DNA from: CAVPTL01 sp963708725
GTDB taxonomy: Bacteria; Actinomycetota; Thermoleophilia; Gaiellales; JAICJC01
Length of the DNA: 64,000 nt
Assembly (NCBI GenBank): GCA_963708725.1
Contig: CAVPTL010000009.1
Span: 186,001-250,000, forward strand
Direction: 5' to 3'
Of this stretch, positions 47,038 to 59,265 are shown piece by piece; positions within the stretch are counted from its first letter, which is position 1, and every line of letters starts with the position of its first letter. The translations under genes and the position numbers were made by a program. Under the pieces are notes generated by a model, which saw nothing but the letters and a program-made list of their open reading frames with translations, had not been told where the DNA came from and made no database searches.

Positions 47038-48954
47038 TTAGCCGAGTGCGCGGTTGGCGAAGATGATTACGCCGAGCGCCGTGTAGTCGAGCGTCGGCTC
47101 GACGCTTGGCCAGGCTCGCGCGTCATCCATGTACCGAGCACCTCGGGCGTCGAAGGGCCGGAAGCGGTTTCCGCCACCGACGGGGCAGCTACGGGCGCCC
47201 CCGGGTAGGCCGAGGTCGGTGAACACGTCAGCCGGGTTCGGGCCGTCCACGGTCGCTCCAAGCTCGAGCGGCGGCTTGCCGTCGAGTGATCCCGACAGGT
47301 TCGCGATCTGGTTTTGCATGCAGTTGGGAAACACCCGTCCGGCGCCGACGACGAATGAGGAGCCCCAGGCGTTTCGTCCCAGCACCCAGTCGACCTGGCG
47401 ACGGCCGAAGGCCTGGTACCGCGAGCTGTGGGTGAGCCGGTCGTAGTCGCCGGCTTCGTAGGCAAGCCCCAGCGCGTGCGGCGTCTCGTCCCATGTGCCG
47501 TACTGAACGCCGAAGCCGAATGGATCCGACGCGGCGTGGGCAGTGCCGGTCTCGAGTTTCGCGCGCAGGTTTGCGACCAGCGCAGCTCGCGTGGTCTCAA
47601 GGCCCGACGGAGATCCGGCGGCGGCGATCGCGTTTGCGAGTTCTCCGTGGGCGATCCCCGAGACGTCGTAGAGGTTTAGCGAATCCTGATCCGACGAGGC
47701 CAGGTAGCGGTTTGCCCAGTGGGCGGCGCGCTTGATGTAGAAGAGCGGACTCGCGTGGGGAAGGCCGCTGGGGAGGCCGCCGTCCTGGAGCGCGAGGGCG
47801 AGTTCGGTGGCGCCGTACTCGAGGTCGTCGCGCCACTGCGTCTCGGGGTAGTAGTCGTGCGGCGACGCCGTTCGTAGCCGGCGGATGTCGGTTGTCCGCG
47901 CGAGTGCGAACACGTGCTCGCCCGACCGCAGGCAGTTGGCAGCGAACGTCGGGTTGCTATGGCGGTAGACCTGGTAGCAGAGGCCGAAGTCGGCTGCCAG
48001 TCGCCCCGCGAGGTTGGGGCTCACGAGTTGGCCGGGCGCTCCGGAGCGAAACACCGGCCGCGTTCGGATGTACGTGAACCGCGGGTCACTGCCGCCGTAG
48101 GTGTCGTCGGCCTGCGGCAGCCGCCAGATGTCGTGATCGCCGCAGATCGAACCGCAGCCGTTGCCGTCGCCGATTCCGACCTGGTAGTACAGCGTCTGCG
48201 TCGAGTCGTCCCACATCTTGTTGAGCCAGTCGAGTCCGAACCGGGCCTCGGCCTTGAGGTTTCGGTTGGGCTGCGAGAGTTTCACCGGGTTTCGGCGAAC
48301 CGCGGTCAGGAGGATCGCCTCGGTGTAGCTCGTCGTCTGGACGAGCTTGATGTAGTCGCCGGCGTCGAACCAGCCGCCCGAGACGTTGTGGGTGCCCCCG
48401 AGCGCTTTGGGATCGCCGGTCAGCGAGTCGTACCGATACGCGGGCGCGCCGTAGATGGTTGCGGTGGCGTCGTTGGCGTGTGATGGCTTGCGGTCGAGCA
48501 CCGACCCGATCACGTTGGGGCCGTCGCGCTGGGCCTGGTAGAACCGCACCGAGTTTCGCAGCAGCACCGAGTAGAGCGCCGCGTTTGCCGCCACCCGAAA
48601 CCGTGGTGATGAGGCCCGTGCCGGTCCGGTGACGACGATGTGGTCGGCGCCGGCTGCACGAGCGGCGCTGAAGTCGATGGTGCGCGCGTACCGGTACCGT
48701 CCGCTCCAGGCTGGCAGCGCGCGTCCCACCCGGCCGCGCAGGACAGTGTTGCCGGCGCCGTTTACCACCGCAAACCGGGCGCCCGCCTCGGAAACCGTCG
48801 AGAGCAGGACGGCGCGTTTCGCGTCACCCGGGCGGTATCCGACCTGGTTTACCCGGATCACGGCGCGGGGGGCTGAGGCGGCCGCTGCGACCTGTGCCGA
48901 AGCGCAAATCGCGACCGCGCAAACCGCCGCCAGCATCAGGATTGGGCGTCTCAT
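47038..48954 (-). CDS. secreted glycoside hydrolase family 9 (endoglucanase-like)
   Basis: About 638 residues. The signal peptide (RRPILMLAAVCAVAICASAQVAAAA) is followed by an Ig-like CelD N-terminal domain (PRAVIRVNQVGYRPGDAKRAVLLS) and a GH9 (alpha/alpha)6 barrel. The nucleophile region is GGWFDAGDYIKLV and the acid lies in WPSVEPTLDYTAL at the C-terminus, both diagnostic for GH9. It should cut beta-1,4-glucan-type chains outside the cell. ATG 48954 is preferred; GTG 48966 in frame is possible. The gene is inserted on the opposite strand between rpoC and rpsL, which are normally close. Confidence 0.9.
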   Translation of the reverse strand: MRRPILMLAAVCAVAICASAQVAAAASAPRAVIRVNQVGYRPGDAKRAVLLSTVSEAGARFAVVNGAGNTVLRGRVGRALPAWSGRYRYARTIDFSAARAAGADHIVVTGPARASSPRFRVAANAALYSVLLRNSVRFYQAQRDGPNVIGSVLDRKPSHANDATATIYGAPAYRYDSLTGDPKALGGTHNVSGGWFDAGDYIKLVQTTSYTEAILLTAVRRNPVKLSQPNRNLKAEARFGLDWLNKMWDDSTQTLYYQVGIGDGNGCGSICGDHDIWRLPQADDTYGGSDPRFTYIRTRPVFRSGAPGQLVSPNLAGRLAADFGLCYQVYRHSNPTFAANCLRSGEHVFALARTTDIRRLRTASPHDYYPETQWRDDLEYGATELALALQDGGLPSGLPHASPLFYIKRAAHWANRYLASSDQDSLNLYDVSGIAHGELANAIAAAGSPSGLETTRAALVANLRAKLETGTAHAASDPFGFGVQYGTWDETPHALGLAYEAGDYDRLTHSSRYQAFGRRQVDWVLGRNAWGSSFVVGAGRVFPNCMQNQIANLSGSLDGKPPLELGATVDGPNPADVFTDLGLPGGARSCPVGGGNRFRPFDARGARYMDDARAWPSVEPTLDYTALGVIIFANRALG

Positions 48955-48986
48955 CGCGGCAGACACTACTCAGTTTGGGGTGTGGG

Positions 48987-49014
48987 TTGCACGGCTCCGG
49001 TCCCGTGATAGAGT
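48987..49014 (+). promoter_or_regulatory. probable promoter of the rpsL operon
   Basis: TTGCAC (48987-48992) and TAGAGT (49009-49014) with a 16-bp spacer, 68 bp before rpsL. The spacing equals that of the rpoB promoter. It is needed because the GH9 gene cuts rpsL off from rpoBC transcription. Confidence 0.55.
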
Positions 49015-49081
49015 TCCCCGTCGCGGCCGGATACCCGGCCCCTGTCTTTCTGCGTCCCAAACAGAGAGTTATCAGAACCGT

Positions 49082-49456
49082 ATGCCCACAATTAATCAGC
49101 TCGTCCGAAAGCCCCGGGTCAAGGCGTCGACCAAGACGAAGACGCCTGCCCTGCGCGGTGCACCCCAAAAGCGGGGTGTCTGCACGCGTGTCTACACGAT
49201 CACGCCGAAGAAGCCGAACTCCGCGCTGCGGAAGGTCTGCCGCGTTCGCCTCACCAACAACATGGAAGTGACGGCGTACATCCCCGGCATCGGCCACAAC
49301 CTGCAGGAGCACTCGGTCGTGCTGATCCGTGGAGGACGCGTCAAGGACTTGCCGGGTGTGCGGTACAAGGTGATTCGAGCTGCGCTGGACACCTCCGGCG
49401 TCGGCGATCGCCGGCAGGCGCGCTCCAAGTACGGCGCCAAGAAGGCCGGAGGCTGA
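49082..49456 (+). CDS. rpsL: 30S ribosomal protein S12
   Basis: A 124-residue S12 of standard length. It has TPKKPNSALRK and GRVKDLPGVRYK, with the lysines at which streptomycin-resistance changes occur in the wild-type state. ATG 49082 has only a weak ribosome site; the long open frame upstream is antisense to the GH9 gene. It leads the str operon rpsL-rpsG-fusA-tuf. Confidence 0.97.
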   Translation: MPTINQLVRKPRVKASTKTKTPALRGAPQKRGVCTRVYTITPKKPNSALRKVCRVRLTNNMEVTAYIPGIGHNLQEHSVVLIRGGRVKDLPGVRYKVIRAALDTSGVGDRRQARSKYGAKKAGG

Positions 49457-49463
49457 TCGCCCG

Positions 49464-49934
49464 GTGCCTCGACGAGCAGAAATCACCCCGCGCACGCTTT
49501 TGCGCGATCCCGTGTACGACTCGACGCTGGTCACCCAGGTGATCAATCGCGTGATGCTGGACGGCAAGAAGGCAACCGCCGAGCAGATCGTGTACCAGGC
49601 GCTCGAGTCCGTCGGCGAGAAGACTGGCCAGAGCCCCGTCGAGGTGCTCGAGCGCGCGGTCAAGTCGGTTACGCCGGTGCTCGAAGTACGATCGCGCCGC
49701 GTCGGTGGGGCGAACTATCAGGTGCCTATCGAGGTGCCGCAACGCCGCGCCCGCACGCTCGCCGTTCGCTGGTTGATCCAGTTCGCACGGCAGCGACGCG
49801 AAAAGGAGTCGTTCGAGAAGCTCGCAGGTGAGATTCTCGACGCGACCAACCAGCAGGGCGGCGCATTCAAGAAAAAGGACGACATGTACCGGATGGCGCA
49901 GGCCAACAAGGCCTTCGCGCACTATCGCTGGTAG
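49464..49934 (+). CDS. rpsG: 30S ribosomal protein S7
   Basis: A 156-residue S7 of normal length, starting at GTG 49464, 7 bp after rpsL. Signatures: LLRDPVYDSTLVTQVINRVML and the C-terminal KKKDDMYRMAQANKAFAHYRW. It organises the 3' major domain of 16S rRNA. Confidence 0.97.
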   Translation: MPRRAEITPRTLLRDPVYDSTLVTQVINRVMLDGKKATAEQIVYQALESVGEKTGQSPVEVLERAVKSVTPVLEVRSRRVGGANYQVPIEVPQRRARTLAVRWLIQFARQRREKESFEKLAGEILDATNQQGGAFKKKDDMYRMAQANKAFAHYRW

Positions 49935-49946
49935 GAGTAGAGAACG

Positions 49947-52055
<2,109 letters not shown>

Positions 52056-52066
52056 AGGAGACCCGA

Positions 52067-53257
<1,191 letters not shown>

Positions 53258-53291
53258 ACCTCGTAAACGATCGACGGGAACGACTGAAAAC

Positions 53292-53600
53292 GTGGCAGCT
53301 CAAAAGATCCGCATACGCCTGAAAGGCTACGACCACACTCAGGTCGACCTGTCGGCTCGCTCGATCGTGGAGACGGCTCAGCGGTCCGGCGCTTCGGTGT
53401 CGGGCCCTGTGCCCCTCCCAACCGAGAAGAACGTGTACTGCGTGATCCGCGGTCCCTTCAAGGACAAGGATTCACGTGAGCACTTCGAGATCCGCACCCA
53501 TAAGCGGCTGATCGATATCCACCAACCGACGCCCAAGACCGTCGACTCGCTGATGCGACTCGACCTGCCGGCCGGCGTCGACATCGAGATCAAGCTCTAA
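53292..53600 (+). CDS. rpsJ: 30S ribosomal protein S10
   Basis: A 102-residue S10 starting at GTG 53292. It has IRIRLKGYDHTQVDLSARSIVETA and the flexible loop with KRLIDIHQPTPKTVDSLMRLDLPAGVDIEIK. It is a ribosomal protein and a NusB partner in antitermination. First gene of the S10 cluster. Confidence 0.97.
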   Translation: MAAQKIRIRLKGYDHTQVDLSARSIVETAQRSGASVSGPVPLPTEKNVYCVIRGPFKDKDSREHFEIRTHKRLIDIHQPTPKTVDSLMRLDLPAGVDIEIKL

Positions 53601-53604
53601 CACC

Positions 53605-54237
53605 ATGGCCCAGTTTGCTTCAAAAGGCATCATCGGAAAGAAGCTCGGGATGACCCAGCTCTTCGATCAGGAATCAGGTCGCGTGACGCCTGTAACCGTG
53701 ATCGAGGCCGGGCCGTGCCCGGTCGCAGCCGTGCGCACCAAGGACGTCGACGGCTACGCCGCGGTGCAGATTGCATTCGGCGAGGTCAAGCCGCGCAAGC
53801 TCTCCAAGCCGGAGACCGGCCACCTTGCTTCGGCGGGTGTCGGCCCACACAAGCACCTCGTCGAGCTGCGCGGGGTCGAAGGGCTCGCGGTGGGAGAAAG
53901 CGTGACCGTCGAGGCGTTCGAGGTCGGCGACAAGGTCAAGGTCTCTGGTACCTCCAAGGGCAAGGGTTTTGCCGGCACCATCAAGCGCCACCGCTTCCAT
54001 CGTGGCCCGGTGTCGCACGGCTCGCACAACGTCCGTGCCCCCGGCTCGATCGGCGCGGCGGCCTACCCCGCCCGCGTGATGAAGGGCATGAAGATGGCTG
54101 GGCACATGGGTGCCGAGCGCGTCACCCAGCGCGGCCTTTCGGTGGTCGAGATCGATGCCGAGCGAAACCTGCTGCTGATCAAGGGTGCCGTCCCCGGCGC
54201 GATCGGCGGCGTGGTCGAGATTCGGAGCGAGTCCTGA
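53605..54237 (+). CDS. rplC: 50S ribosomal protein L3
   Basis: A 210-residue L3 with KGIIGKKLGMTQLF at the start and the conserved loop GSIGAAAYPARVMKGMKMAGHMG that reaches the peptidyl-transferase region. It shares one base with rplD (TGATG), indicating coupled translation. Confidence 0.97.
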   Translation: MAQFASKGIIGKKLGMTQLFDQESGRVTPVTVIEAGPCPVAAVRTKDVDGYAAVQIAFGEVKPRKLSKPETGHLASAGVGPHKHLVELRGVEGLAVGESVTVEAFEVGDKVKVSGTSKGKGFAGTIKRHRFHRGPVSHGSHNVRAPGSIGAAAYPARVMKGMKMAGHMGAERVTQRGLSVVEIDAERNLLLIKGAVPGAIGGVVEIRSES

Positions 54238-54854
54238 TGGCCGCACTCAATGCACCAGTCCTGGGAGCGACCACCAAGGCAAAGCTCGATCCGGCGACGT
54301 TTGGAGCCGAGCGCAACGACAGTCTCGTGCATGAGGTTGTGCGCGCCGAGCTGGCCGCCCGCCGGCAGGGCACGCACGCCACCAAGACCCGCGGCATGGT
54401 CGCCGGTGGTCGAGCCAAGCCGTGGCGCCAGAAGGGCACCGGCCGAGCGCGCGCCGGTACGACCCGCGCTGCGCAGTGGACCGGTGGTGGTGTTGTCTTC
54501 GGCCCCAGCCCCCGCAACTACACCGGCAAGGTCAACCGCAAGGCGCATCAAAAAGCCCTGCAAATCGCCCTCTCGGCGCACGTGACCGGCGGCACCCTCG
54601 CGGCGATCGACGCCGCCGGGTTCAAGCAGCCGAAGACCAAGCAGGCCGCCGAGCTGGTGGCCGACTGGCACGAGCGCGGGCCGCTGGTGGTCGTCGTTAC
54701 CCCTGAAGAAGACGCGGCCGCTCGCTCGTTTCGAAATCTCGATCGCACCCACGTGATCACTGTCGGCGACCTCGAGGTTGCAGACGTCGTCTGGGCCCGC
54801 TTCCTGGCGGTCTCGAAGTCCGCGCTGAAGGCGCTGGAAGGGAGCGCACAGTGA
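54237..54854 (+). CDS. rplD: 50S ribosomal protein L4
   Basis: A 205-residue L4. The internal loop GGRAKPWRQKGTGRARAGTTRAAQWTGGGVVFGPSPR lines the exit tunnel. ATG 54237 overlaps the rplC stop; the longer open frame upstream is a shadow of rplC. In some bacteria L4 represses the S10 operon; no leader for this was recognised here. Confidence 0.96.
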   Translation: MAALNAPVLGATTKAKLDPATFGAERNDSLVHEVVRAELAARRQGTHATKTRGMVAGGRAKPWRQKGTGRARAGTTRAAQWTGGGVVFGPSPRNYTGKVNRKAHQKALQIALSAHVTGGTLAAIDAAGFKQPKTKQAAELVADWHERGPLVVVVTPEEDAAARSFRNLDRTHVITVGDLEVADVVWARFLAVSKSALKALEGSAQ

Positions 54855-55147
54855 ACGGCGACGCTCGCAGCGTTCTGGTCTCACCGGTGGTGTCGGAGAA
54901 GAGCTACGGCCTGATCGCCGAGCGACGCAAGTACACCTTCAAGGTGCTGGCCTCGGCCCACAAGACCCAGGTCCGCCAGGCGGTCGAAGAGGTGTTCGGC
55001 GTCGATGTGATCGCCGTCAACATCATCAAGGTTCAAGCAAAGCCAAAGCGCCGCGGCACCAGCGTCGGCACGCGGCCGGGTTGGAAGAAGGCGGTCGTGA
55101 CGATCGCCGAGGGCCAGACCATCGAAGCGTTCGGACCGGGAGTCTAG
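54851..55147 (+). CDS. rplW: 50S ribosomal protein L23
   Basis: A 98-residue L23 starting at GTG 54851 in a GTGA overlap with rplD. LVSPVVSEKSYGLIAERRKYTFKV and KPKRRGTSVGTRPGWKKAVVT are typical. It sits at the exit tunnel and is the docking site for trigger factor and SRP. Confidence 0.96.
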   Translation: MNGDARSVLVSPVVSEKSYGLIAERRKYTFKVLASAHKTQVRQAVEEVFGVDVIAVNIIKVQAKPKRRGTSVGTRPGWKKAVVTIAEGQTIEAFGPGV

Positions 55148-55153
55148 GAACCC

Positions 55154-55996
55154 ATGGCAGTCAAGAAATTCAAACCAACATCGCCTGGCCGCCGGTTCAT
55201 GTCGGTCTCGGACTTCGCTGAGATCACCAAGTCCGAGCCCGAGAAGACACTGATCGCGCCGCTGCACAAGCACGGTGGGCGCAACGTCAACGGCCGCATC
55301 ACGACCCGCCACAAGGGTGGCGGTCATAAGCGCCGGTACCGCTTGATCGATTTCAAGCGCACCAAGGACGACTACCCCGCCAAGGTGCACTCCATCGAAT
55401 ACGACCCCAACCGGTCGGCTCGGATCGCACTTTTGCATTACTCCGACGGCGAGAAGCGCTACATCCTCGCGCCGCTGCGGCTGCGGGTGGGACAGACCGT
55501 GCAGTCGGGCCCCGGCGCCGACATCCGGCCCGGCAACGCGATGCCGCTTTCGAGCATGCCCACCGGTACCACGGTGCACAACGTCGAGCTGCGGCCCGGC
55601 CAGGGCGCCAAGATGGTGCGCTCGGCCGGCGGTTCGGCACAGCTGGTCGCCCGCGAGGAGGGCAAGGCCCTGCTGCGGTTGCCGTCCGGCGAGATGCGCC
55701 GTGTCGATGAGACCTGCCGCGCGACGGTTGGACAGCTCGGCAACGTCACGCACGAGCTCGAATCAGGTGGCAAGGCCGGCCGCTCCCGCTGGAAGGGCAA
55801 GCGCCCGACGGTGCGTGGCACGGTCATGAACCCCGTCGACCACCCGCATGGCGGCGGCGAGGGCAAGAACAAGGGCAGCCACCCGGTCACGCCTTGGGGC
55901 AAGCCGACGCTCGGCTTCCGCACCCGTAACAAGAAGAAGGCCTCGACGCAGGACATCGTGCGAGGGCGCCGCCGAGGTAAGGGGAAGCAGCGATGA
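55154..55996 (+). CDS. rplB: 50S ribosomal protein L2
   Basis: A 280-residue L2. It has the GRITTRHKGGGHKRRYRLIDF segment and the C-terminal HPHGGGEGKN motif with the histidine next to the peptidyl-transferase centre. It overlaps rpsS by four bases (ATGA). Confidence 0.97.
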   Translation: MAVKKFKPTSPGRRFMSVSDFAEITKSEPEKTLIAPLHKHGGRNVNGRITTRHKGGGHKRRYRLIDFKRTKDDYPAKVHSIEYDPNRSARIALLHYSDGEKRYILAPLRLRVGQTVQSGPGADIRPGNAMPLSSMPTGTTVHNVELRPGQGAKMVRSAGGSAQLVAREEGKALLRLPSGEMRRVDETCRATVGQLGNVTHELESGGKAGRSRWKGKRPTVRGTVMNPVDHPHGGGEGKNKGSHPVTPWGKPTLGFRTRNKKKASTQDIVRGRRRGKGKQR

Positions 55997-56277
55997 GCCG
56001 TTCGAGCAAGAAGGGGCCTTTCGTCGACCCCAAACTGATGAAGCGGGTCGAGGAGATGAACCAGACTCAGCAGAAGCGCATGCTCAAGACGTGGTCGCGG
56101 GCATCCACCATCTTCCCCGAGTTCGTCGGGCACACGATCGCCGTCCACGACGGCCGAAAGCACGTCCCCGTGTTCGTGTCCGAGTCGATGGTTGGCCACA
56201 AGCTGGGCGAGTTCGCGCCCACTCGTACCTACCGTGGACACGGCAATGATCGCACCTCCAGGCTGAAGGGCCGCTGA
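55993..56277 (+). CDS. rpsS: 30S ribosomal protein S19
   Basis: A 94-residue S19 (RSSKKGPFVDPKLMKRVEEM, then FVGHTIAVHDGRKHVPVFVSE and FAPTRTYRGH). It binds the 16S head with S13. Normal length and position between rplB and rplV. Confidence 0.97.
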   Translation: MSRSSKKGPFVDPKLMKRVEEMNQTQQKRMLKTWSRASTIFPEFVGHTIAVHDGRKHVPVFVSESMVGHKLGEFAPTRTYRGHGNDRTSRLKGR

Positions 56278-56281
56278 ACCG

Positions 56282-57001
56282 ATGGCAACAGTTTCACCCG
56301 AACGCGAGACCGTCAAAGCGCAGGCCCGCTATGTCCGCACATCGGCGCGGAAGGCGCGGCTGGTGCTCGAGCACATCCGCGGCAAGTCGGCGGTGCAGGC
56401 TCGCGACATCCTCGCGTTCCATACCCGCGCCGCGGCCCGTGACGCAGGCAAGGTGCTCGCCTCGGCGATCGCGAACGCCGAGAACAACAACGGCCATGAC
56501 GTCGAGGATCTGATCGTCGCCGCCGCCTACGCCGACGAGGGCCCGACCCTGAAGCGCTGGCGCCCGCGCGCTCGCGGCCGCGTGAACCGGATCGAGAAGC
56601 GCACCTGTCACATCACCATCACCCTTGCCGTCGCCGAGCCGGGCGAGATCAAGCAGCGCCGGACGCGTGTCGTCACCACCCCGGCACCGGCCGCGCCGAC
56701 ACCGCCACCCGAGGTCGAGGAGGCTCCCGTCGAGGAAGCCGCCGCAGACGAGGCGGCGGTGGTCGAGGAAGCACCCAAGCCGAAGCGAAAGCCGCGCGCC
56801 AAGAAGCCGAAGGCCACACCCGAGGCCGAAGCGGCTCCCGAGGCCGAGGCTGTCGCGGACGCCGAGCCGGCCGCCGAACCCGAGCCCGTCGCAGCGGCGG
56901 AGCCGGAGACCGAGACTGAACCTGAGCCGACTCCCGAAGCCGAAGTTGAGGCCGAGGATCAGCCGAGCGAGACCAAAGACGATGAGGAGGCCTCCAGCTA
57001 A
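56282..57001 (+). CDS. rplV: 50S ribosomal protein L22 with long low-complexity tail
   Basis: A 239-residue protein, about twice the usual length. Residues 1-125 are a normal L22 (RYVRTSARKARLVLEHIRGK; tunnel hairpin KRWRPRARGRVNRIEKRTCHI). From about residue 130 an extension rich in Pro, Glu and Ala follows, with one basic island (KPKRKPRAKKPK) in an otherwise acidic run. The frame is uninterrupted and the TAA overlaps rpsC, so the tail is truly encoded. Similar tails occur on S5 and L15 in this cluster. Confidence 0.95.
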   Translation: MATVSPERETVKAQARYVRTSARKARLVLEHIRGKSAVQARDILAFHTRAAARDAGKVLASAIANAENNNGHDVEDLIVAAAYADEGPTLKRWRPRARGRVNRIEKRTCHITITLAVAEPGEIKQRRTRVVTTPAPAAPTPPPEVEEAPVEEAAADEAAVVEEAPKPKRKPRAKKPKATPEAEAAPEAEAVADAEPAAEPEPVAAAEPETETEPEPTPEAEVEAEDQPSETKDDEEASS

Positions 57002-57993
57002 TGGGCCACAAAGTCCATCCCGGCGGCCTTCGCGTCGGCATCATCCATACCTGGAAGTCCAACTGGTTCACCAGCAATAAGGACTTCGCGCAGTATCTGC
57101 GTGAGGACTACCAGATCCGCGATCACATCAACGGCAAGCTGTCGCATGCCGGTCTCTCGGACATCCACATCCGCAAGGACAAGCAGAAGATCACGGTCGA
57201 CATCTACACCGCCCGCCCGGGCATCGTGATTGGCAAGTCCGGAGCCGAGGTCGACGCCTTGCGGCGCGAGCTTCACGACATGACCGGCAAGGCCGTCCAG
57301 GTCAACATCACCGAGATCAAGCGCCCCGAGCTGGATGCCCGGCTGGTGGCGCAGTCGATCGCCGAGCAGCTGCAAAACCGCGTGTCCTTCCGACGCGCGA
57401 TGAAGCGCTCGCTCTCGTCATCGATGCGTTCCGGCGCTCAGGGTGTGAAGGTGCGCTGCGGTGGTCGCCTCGGCGGCTCGGAGATGAGCCGCTCTGAGAC
57501 CTACAGTGAGGGTCGAGTACCGCTGCACACACTGCGCGCCGACATTGATTACGGCTTCACCGAGGCCAAGACCACGTTCGGTCGAATCGGCGTCAAAGTG
57601 TGGATCAACAAGGGCGAGATCATGCCCGAAGGATTCGAGCGCGACGGTCAGTCCACCCGCCTGGGTGAGGTCGACTCGCGTCGCCGACGGCGCGGTGCGC
57701 TGCCCGGCGAGATGGAGCAGCTCGGCCCCTCCAGGCCGGGCCGGCGCGAGGGTGGCGGCGGCGGCGGTCGTGGCCGCGGTCGCAACCGTCCCGGCGGCGG
57801 CGGACCTCCTGGTGGCGGCGGTCCCGGTGGTGGCGGCGGCGGCGGTGGCGGTGGAGGAGGCCGGCGGCGTCCGCCACGGCCAGCGCAGGACGCTCCGGCG
57901 CCCGACGCGTCCAAGGCCGCGCCCGAGACGGCGGCTCCCGAGGTGACGGCGCCCGAGGTTCAAGCGCCCGAGACCACCGGGGGTGAGTCGTAG
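57001..57993 (+). CDS. rpsC: 30S ribosomal protein S3 with Gly/Arg-rich tail
   Basis: A 330-residue S3. The conserved part (GHKVHPGGLRVGIIHTWKSNW, KH motif GIVIGKSGAEVDALR, VRCGGRLGGSEMSR) ends near residue 215. About 100 extra residues follow: an Arg/Gly-rich segment with a run of 12 Gly, then a Pro/Ala/Glu end. The Gly/Arg part could bind RNA; that is inference. ATG 57001 shares its A with the rplV stop. Confidence 0.95.
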   Translation: MGHKVHPGGLRVGIIHTWKSNWFTSNKDFAQYLREDYQIRDHINGKLSHAGLSDIHIRKDKQKITVDIYTARPGIVIGKSGAEVDALRRELHDMTGKAVQVNITEIKRPELDARLVAQSIAEQLQNRVSFRRAMKRSLSSSMRSGAQGVKVRCGGRLGGSEMSRSETYSEGRVPLHTLRADIDYGFTEAKTTFGRIGVKVWINKGEIMPEGFERDGQSTRLGEVDSRRRRRGALPGEMEQLGPSRPGRREGGGGGGRGRGRNRPGGGGPPGGGGPGGGGGGGGGGGGRRRPPRPAQDAPAPDASKAAPETAAPEVTAPEVQAPETTGGES

Positions 57994-58418
57994 TGCTGCT
58001 ACCCAAGCGAACCAAATACCGCAAGATGCACCGCGGGCGACGACGAGGGCTGGCCAAGGGTCATACCCGCGTCCAGTTCGGCGAGTACGGGCTCAAGGCG
58101 CTCGAGACCGGCTGGGTGACCAACCGTCAGATCGAGGCCGCCCGTATCGCGATGACCCGCAAGATCAAGCGCGGTGGCAAGGTTTGGATCACCGTCTTTC
58201 CCGACAAGTCGATCACAAAGAAGCCCGCCGAGACGCGGATGGGCAAGGGCAAGGGCTCACCCGAGGGCTGGGTCGCAGTGGTCAAGCCGGGACGGGTCAT
58301 GTTCGAGCTGGCCGGAGTGCCGGAGCCACTGGCCCGCGACGCCATCCGGCTGGCCGCCATGAAGCTCCCAATCAAGACGAAGTTCGTCTCTCGAGAGGGT
58401 GATCTCTTTGAGAGCTAG
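57993..58418 (+). CDS. rplP: 50S ribosomal protein L16
   Basis: A 141-residue L16 starting at GTG 57993, overlapping the rpsC stop by one base. LLPKRTKYRKMHRGRRRGLAKG and GKGKGSPEGWVAVVKPGR are the family signatures. It organises the A site of the large subunit. Confidence 0.97.
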   Translation: MLLPKRTKYRKMHRGRRRGLAKGHTRVQFGEYGLKALETGWVTNRQIEAARIAMTRKIKRGGKVWITVFPDKSITKKPAETRMGKGKGSPEGWVAVVKPGRVMFELAGVPEPLARDAIRLAAMKLPIKTKFVSREGDLFES

Positions 58419-58611
58419 TGAAATCCGTGAGCTCACTGAGGACGAGCTCGGCCGCAAGCTGGCCGAGACCCGCCAGGAGCTGTTCAACCTGCGTTTCCAG
58501 CACGCCACCGGCGCGCTCGACAACACCGCCGCGCTCACCCGAGTGAAGCGCGACATTGCTCGCCTGCTGACGCTGGGCGGCGAGCGCAATCAAACCGTGA
58601 AGGACGTATGA
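58408..58611 (+). CDS. rpmC: 50S ribosomal protein L29
   Basis: A 67-residue L29 from TTG 58408 (RASEIRELTEDELGRKLAETRQELFNLRFQ). This start overlaps rplP by 11 bases and has GAGAGGG 8 bases upstream; GTG 58399 would add three residues. It is next to the exit tunnel with L23. It overlaps rpsQ by four bases (ATGA). Confidence 0.94.
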   Translation: MRASEIRELTEDELGRKLAETRQELFNLRFQHATGALDNTAALTRVKRDIARLLTLGGERNQTVKDV

Positions 58612-58898
58612 GCACCGAGTCAGACACCCAAGCCTCGCCGGAGGCAGAGCGCGGCCGACGCAAAGAGCGTCGTGGCGTGGTCGTGTCAGCGGCGATGGAA
58701 AAGACGATCGTCGTGCGCGTCGACATCGTCAAGTCCCATCCCAAGTACAAAAAGACGATGCGCCGCTCGATCCGGCTGCACGCTCATGACGAGCTGGGTC
58801 AGGCCAAGGCCGGCGACATCGTGCGGCTGGTCGAGACCCGCCCGCTGTCGAAGACCAAGCGGTGGCGCATGGCTGAGATCGTCGAGGTGGCGAAGTGA
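58608..58898 (+). CDS. rpsQ: 30S ribosomal protein S17
   Basis: A 96-residue S17 with a variable N-terminal stretch of about 18 residues before RKERRGVVVSAAMEKTIVVRVD. The OB-fold core and VRLVETRPLSKTKRWRMAEIVE are typical. It overlaps rplN by four bases (GTGA). Confidence 0.96.
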   Translation: MSTESDTQASPEAERGRRKERRGVVVSAAMEKTIVVRVDIVKSHPKYKKTMRRSIRLHAHDELGQAKAGDIVRLVETRPLSKTKRWRMAEIVEVAK

Positions 58899-59263
58899 TC
58901 CAGGTGGAAAGCCGCTTGCGAGTCGCCGACAACACCGGCGCCCGCGTGCTCCTTTGCATCCGCATCAAGGGCGGGAGCCGGCGTCGCTATGCCGGCGTCG
59001 GAGATATCATTGTCGGCACCGTCAAGCAGGCCACCCCCAACGGCACCGTCAAGAAGGGCGAGGTGGTCACGGCGGTGGTGGTGCGTACAACCAAGCAACA
59101 CCATCGCGACGACGGTACCTACATCGCCTTCGACGAGAACGCGGCGGTGATCATCGATAGTCAGCGCAACCCGCGCGGTACCCGAATCTTCGGGCCTGTC
59201 GCGCGCGAGTTGCGGGAACGCAATTTCATGAAGATCGTCTCTCTCGCTCCTGAGGTGCTTTGA
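58895..59263 (+). CDS. rplN: 50S ribosomal protein L14
   Basis: A 122-residue L14 starting at GTG 58895. IQVESRLRVADNTGARVLLCIRIKGGS and the ending RNFMKIVSLAPEVL are canonical. It forms an intersubunit bridge and is the binding site of RsfS. Confidence 0.97.
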   Translation: MIQVESRLRVADNTGARVLLCIRIKGGSRRRYAGVGDIIVGTVKQATPNGTVKKGEVVTAVVVRTTKQHHRDDGTYIAFDENAAVIIDSQRNPRGTRIFGPVARELRERNFMKIVSLAPEVL

Positions 59264-59265
59264 AC

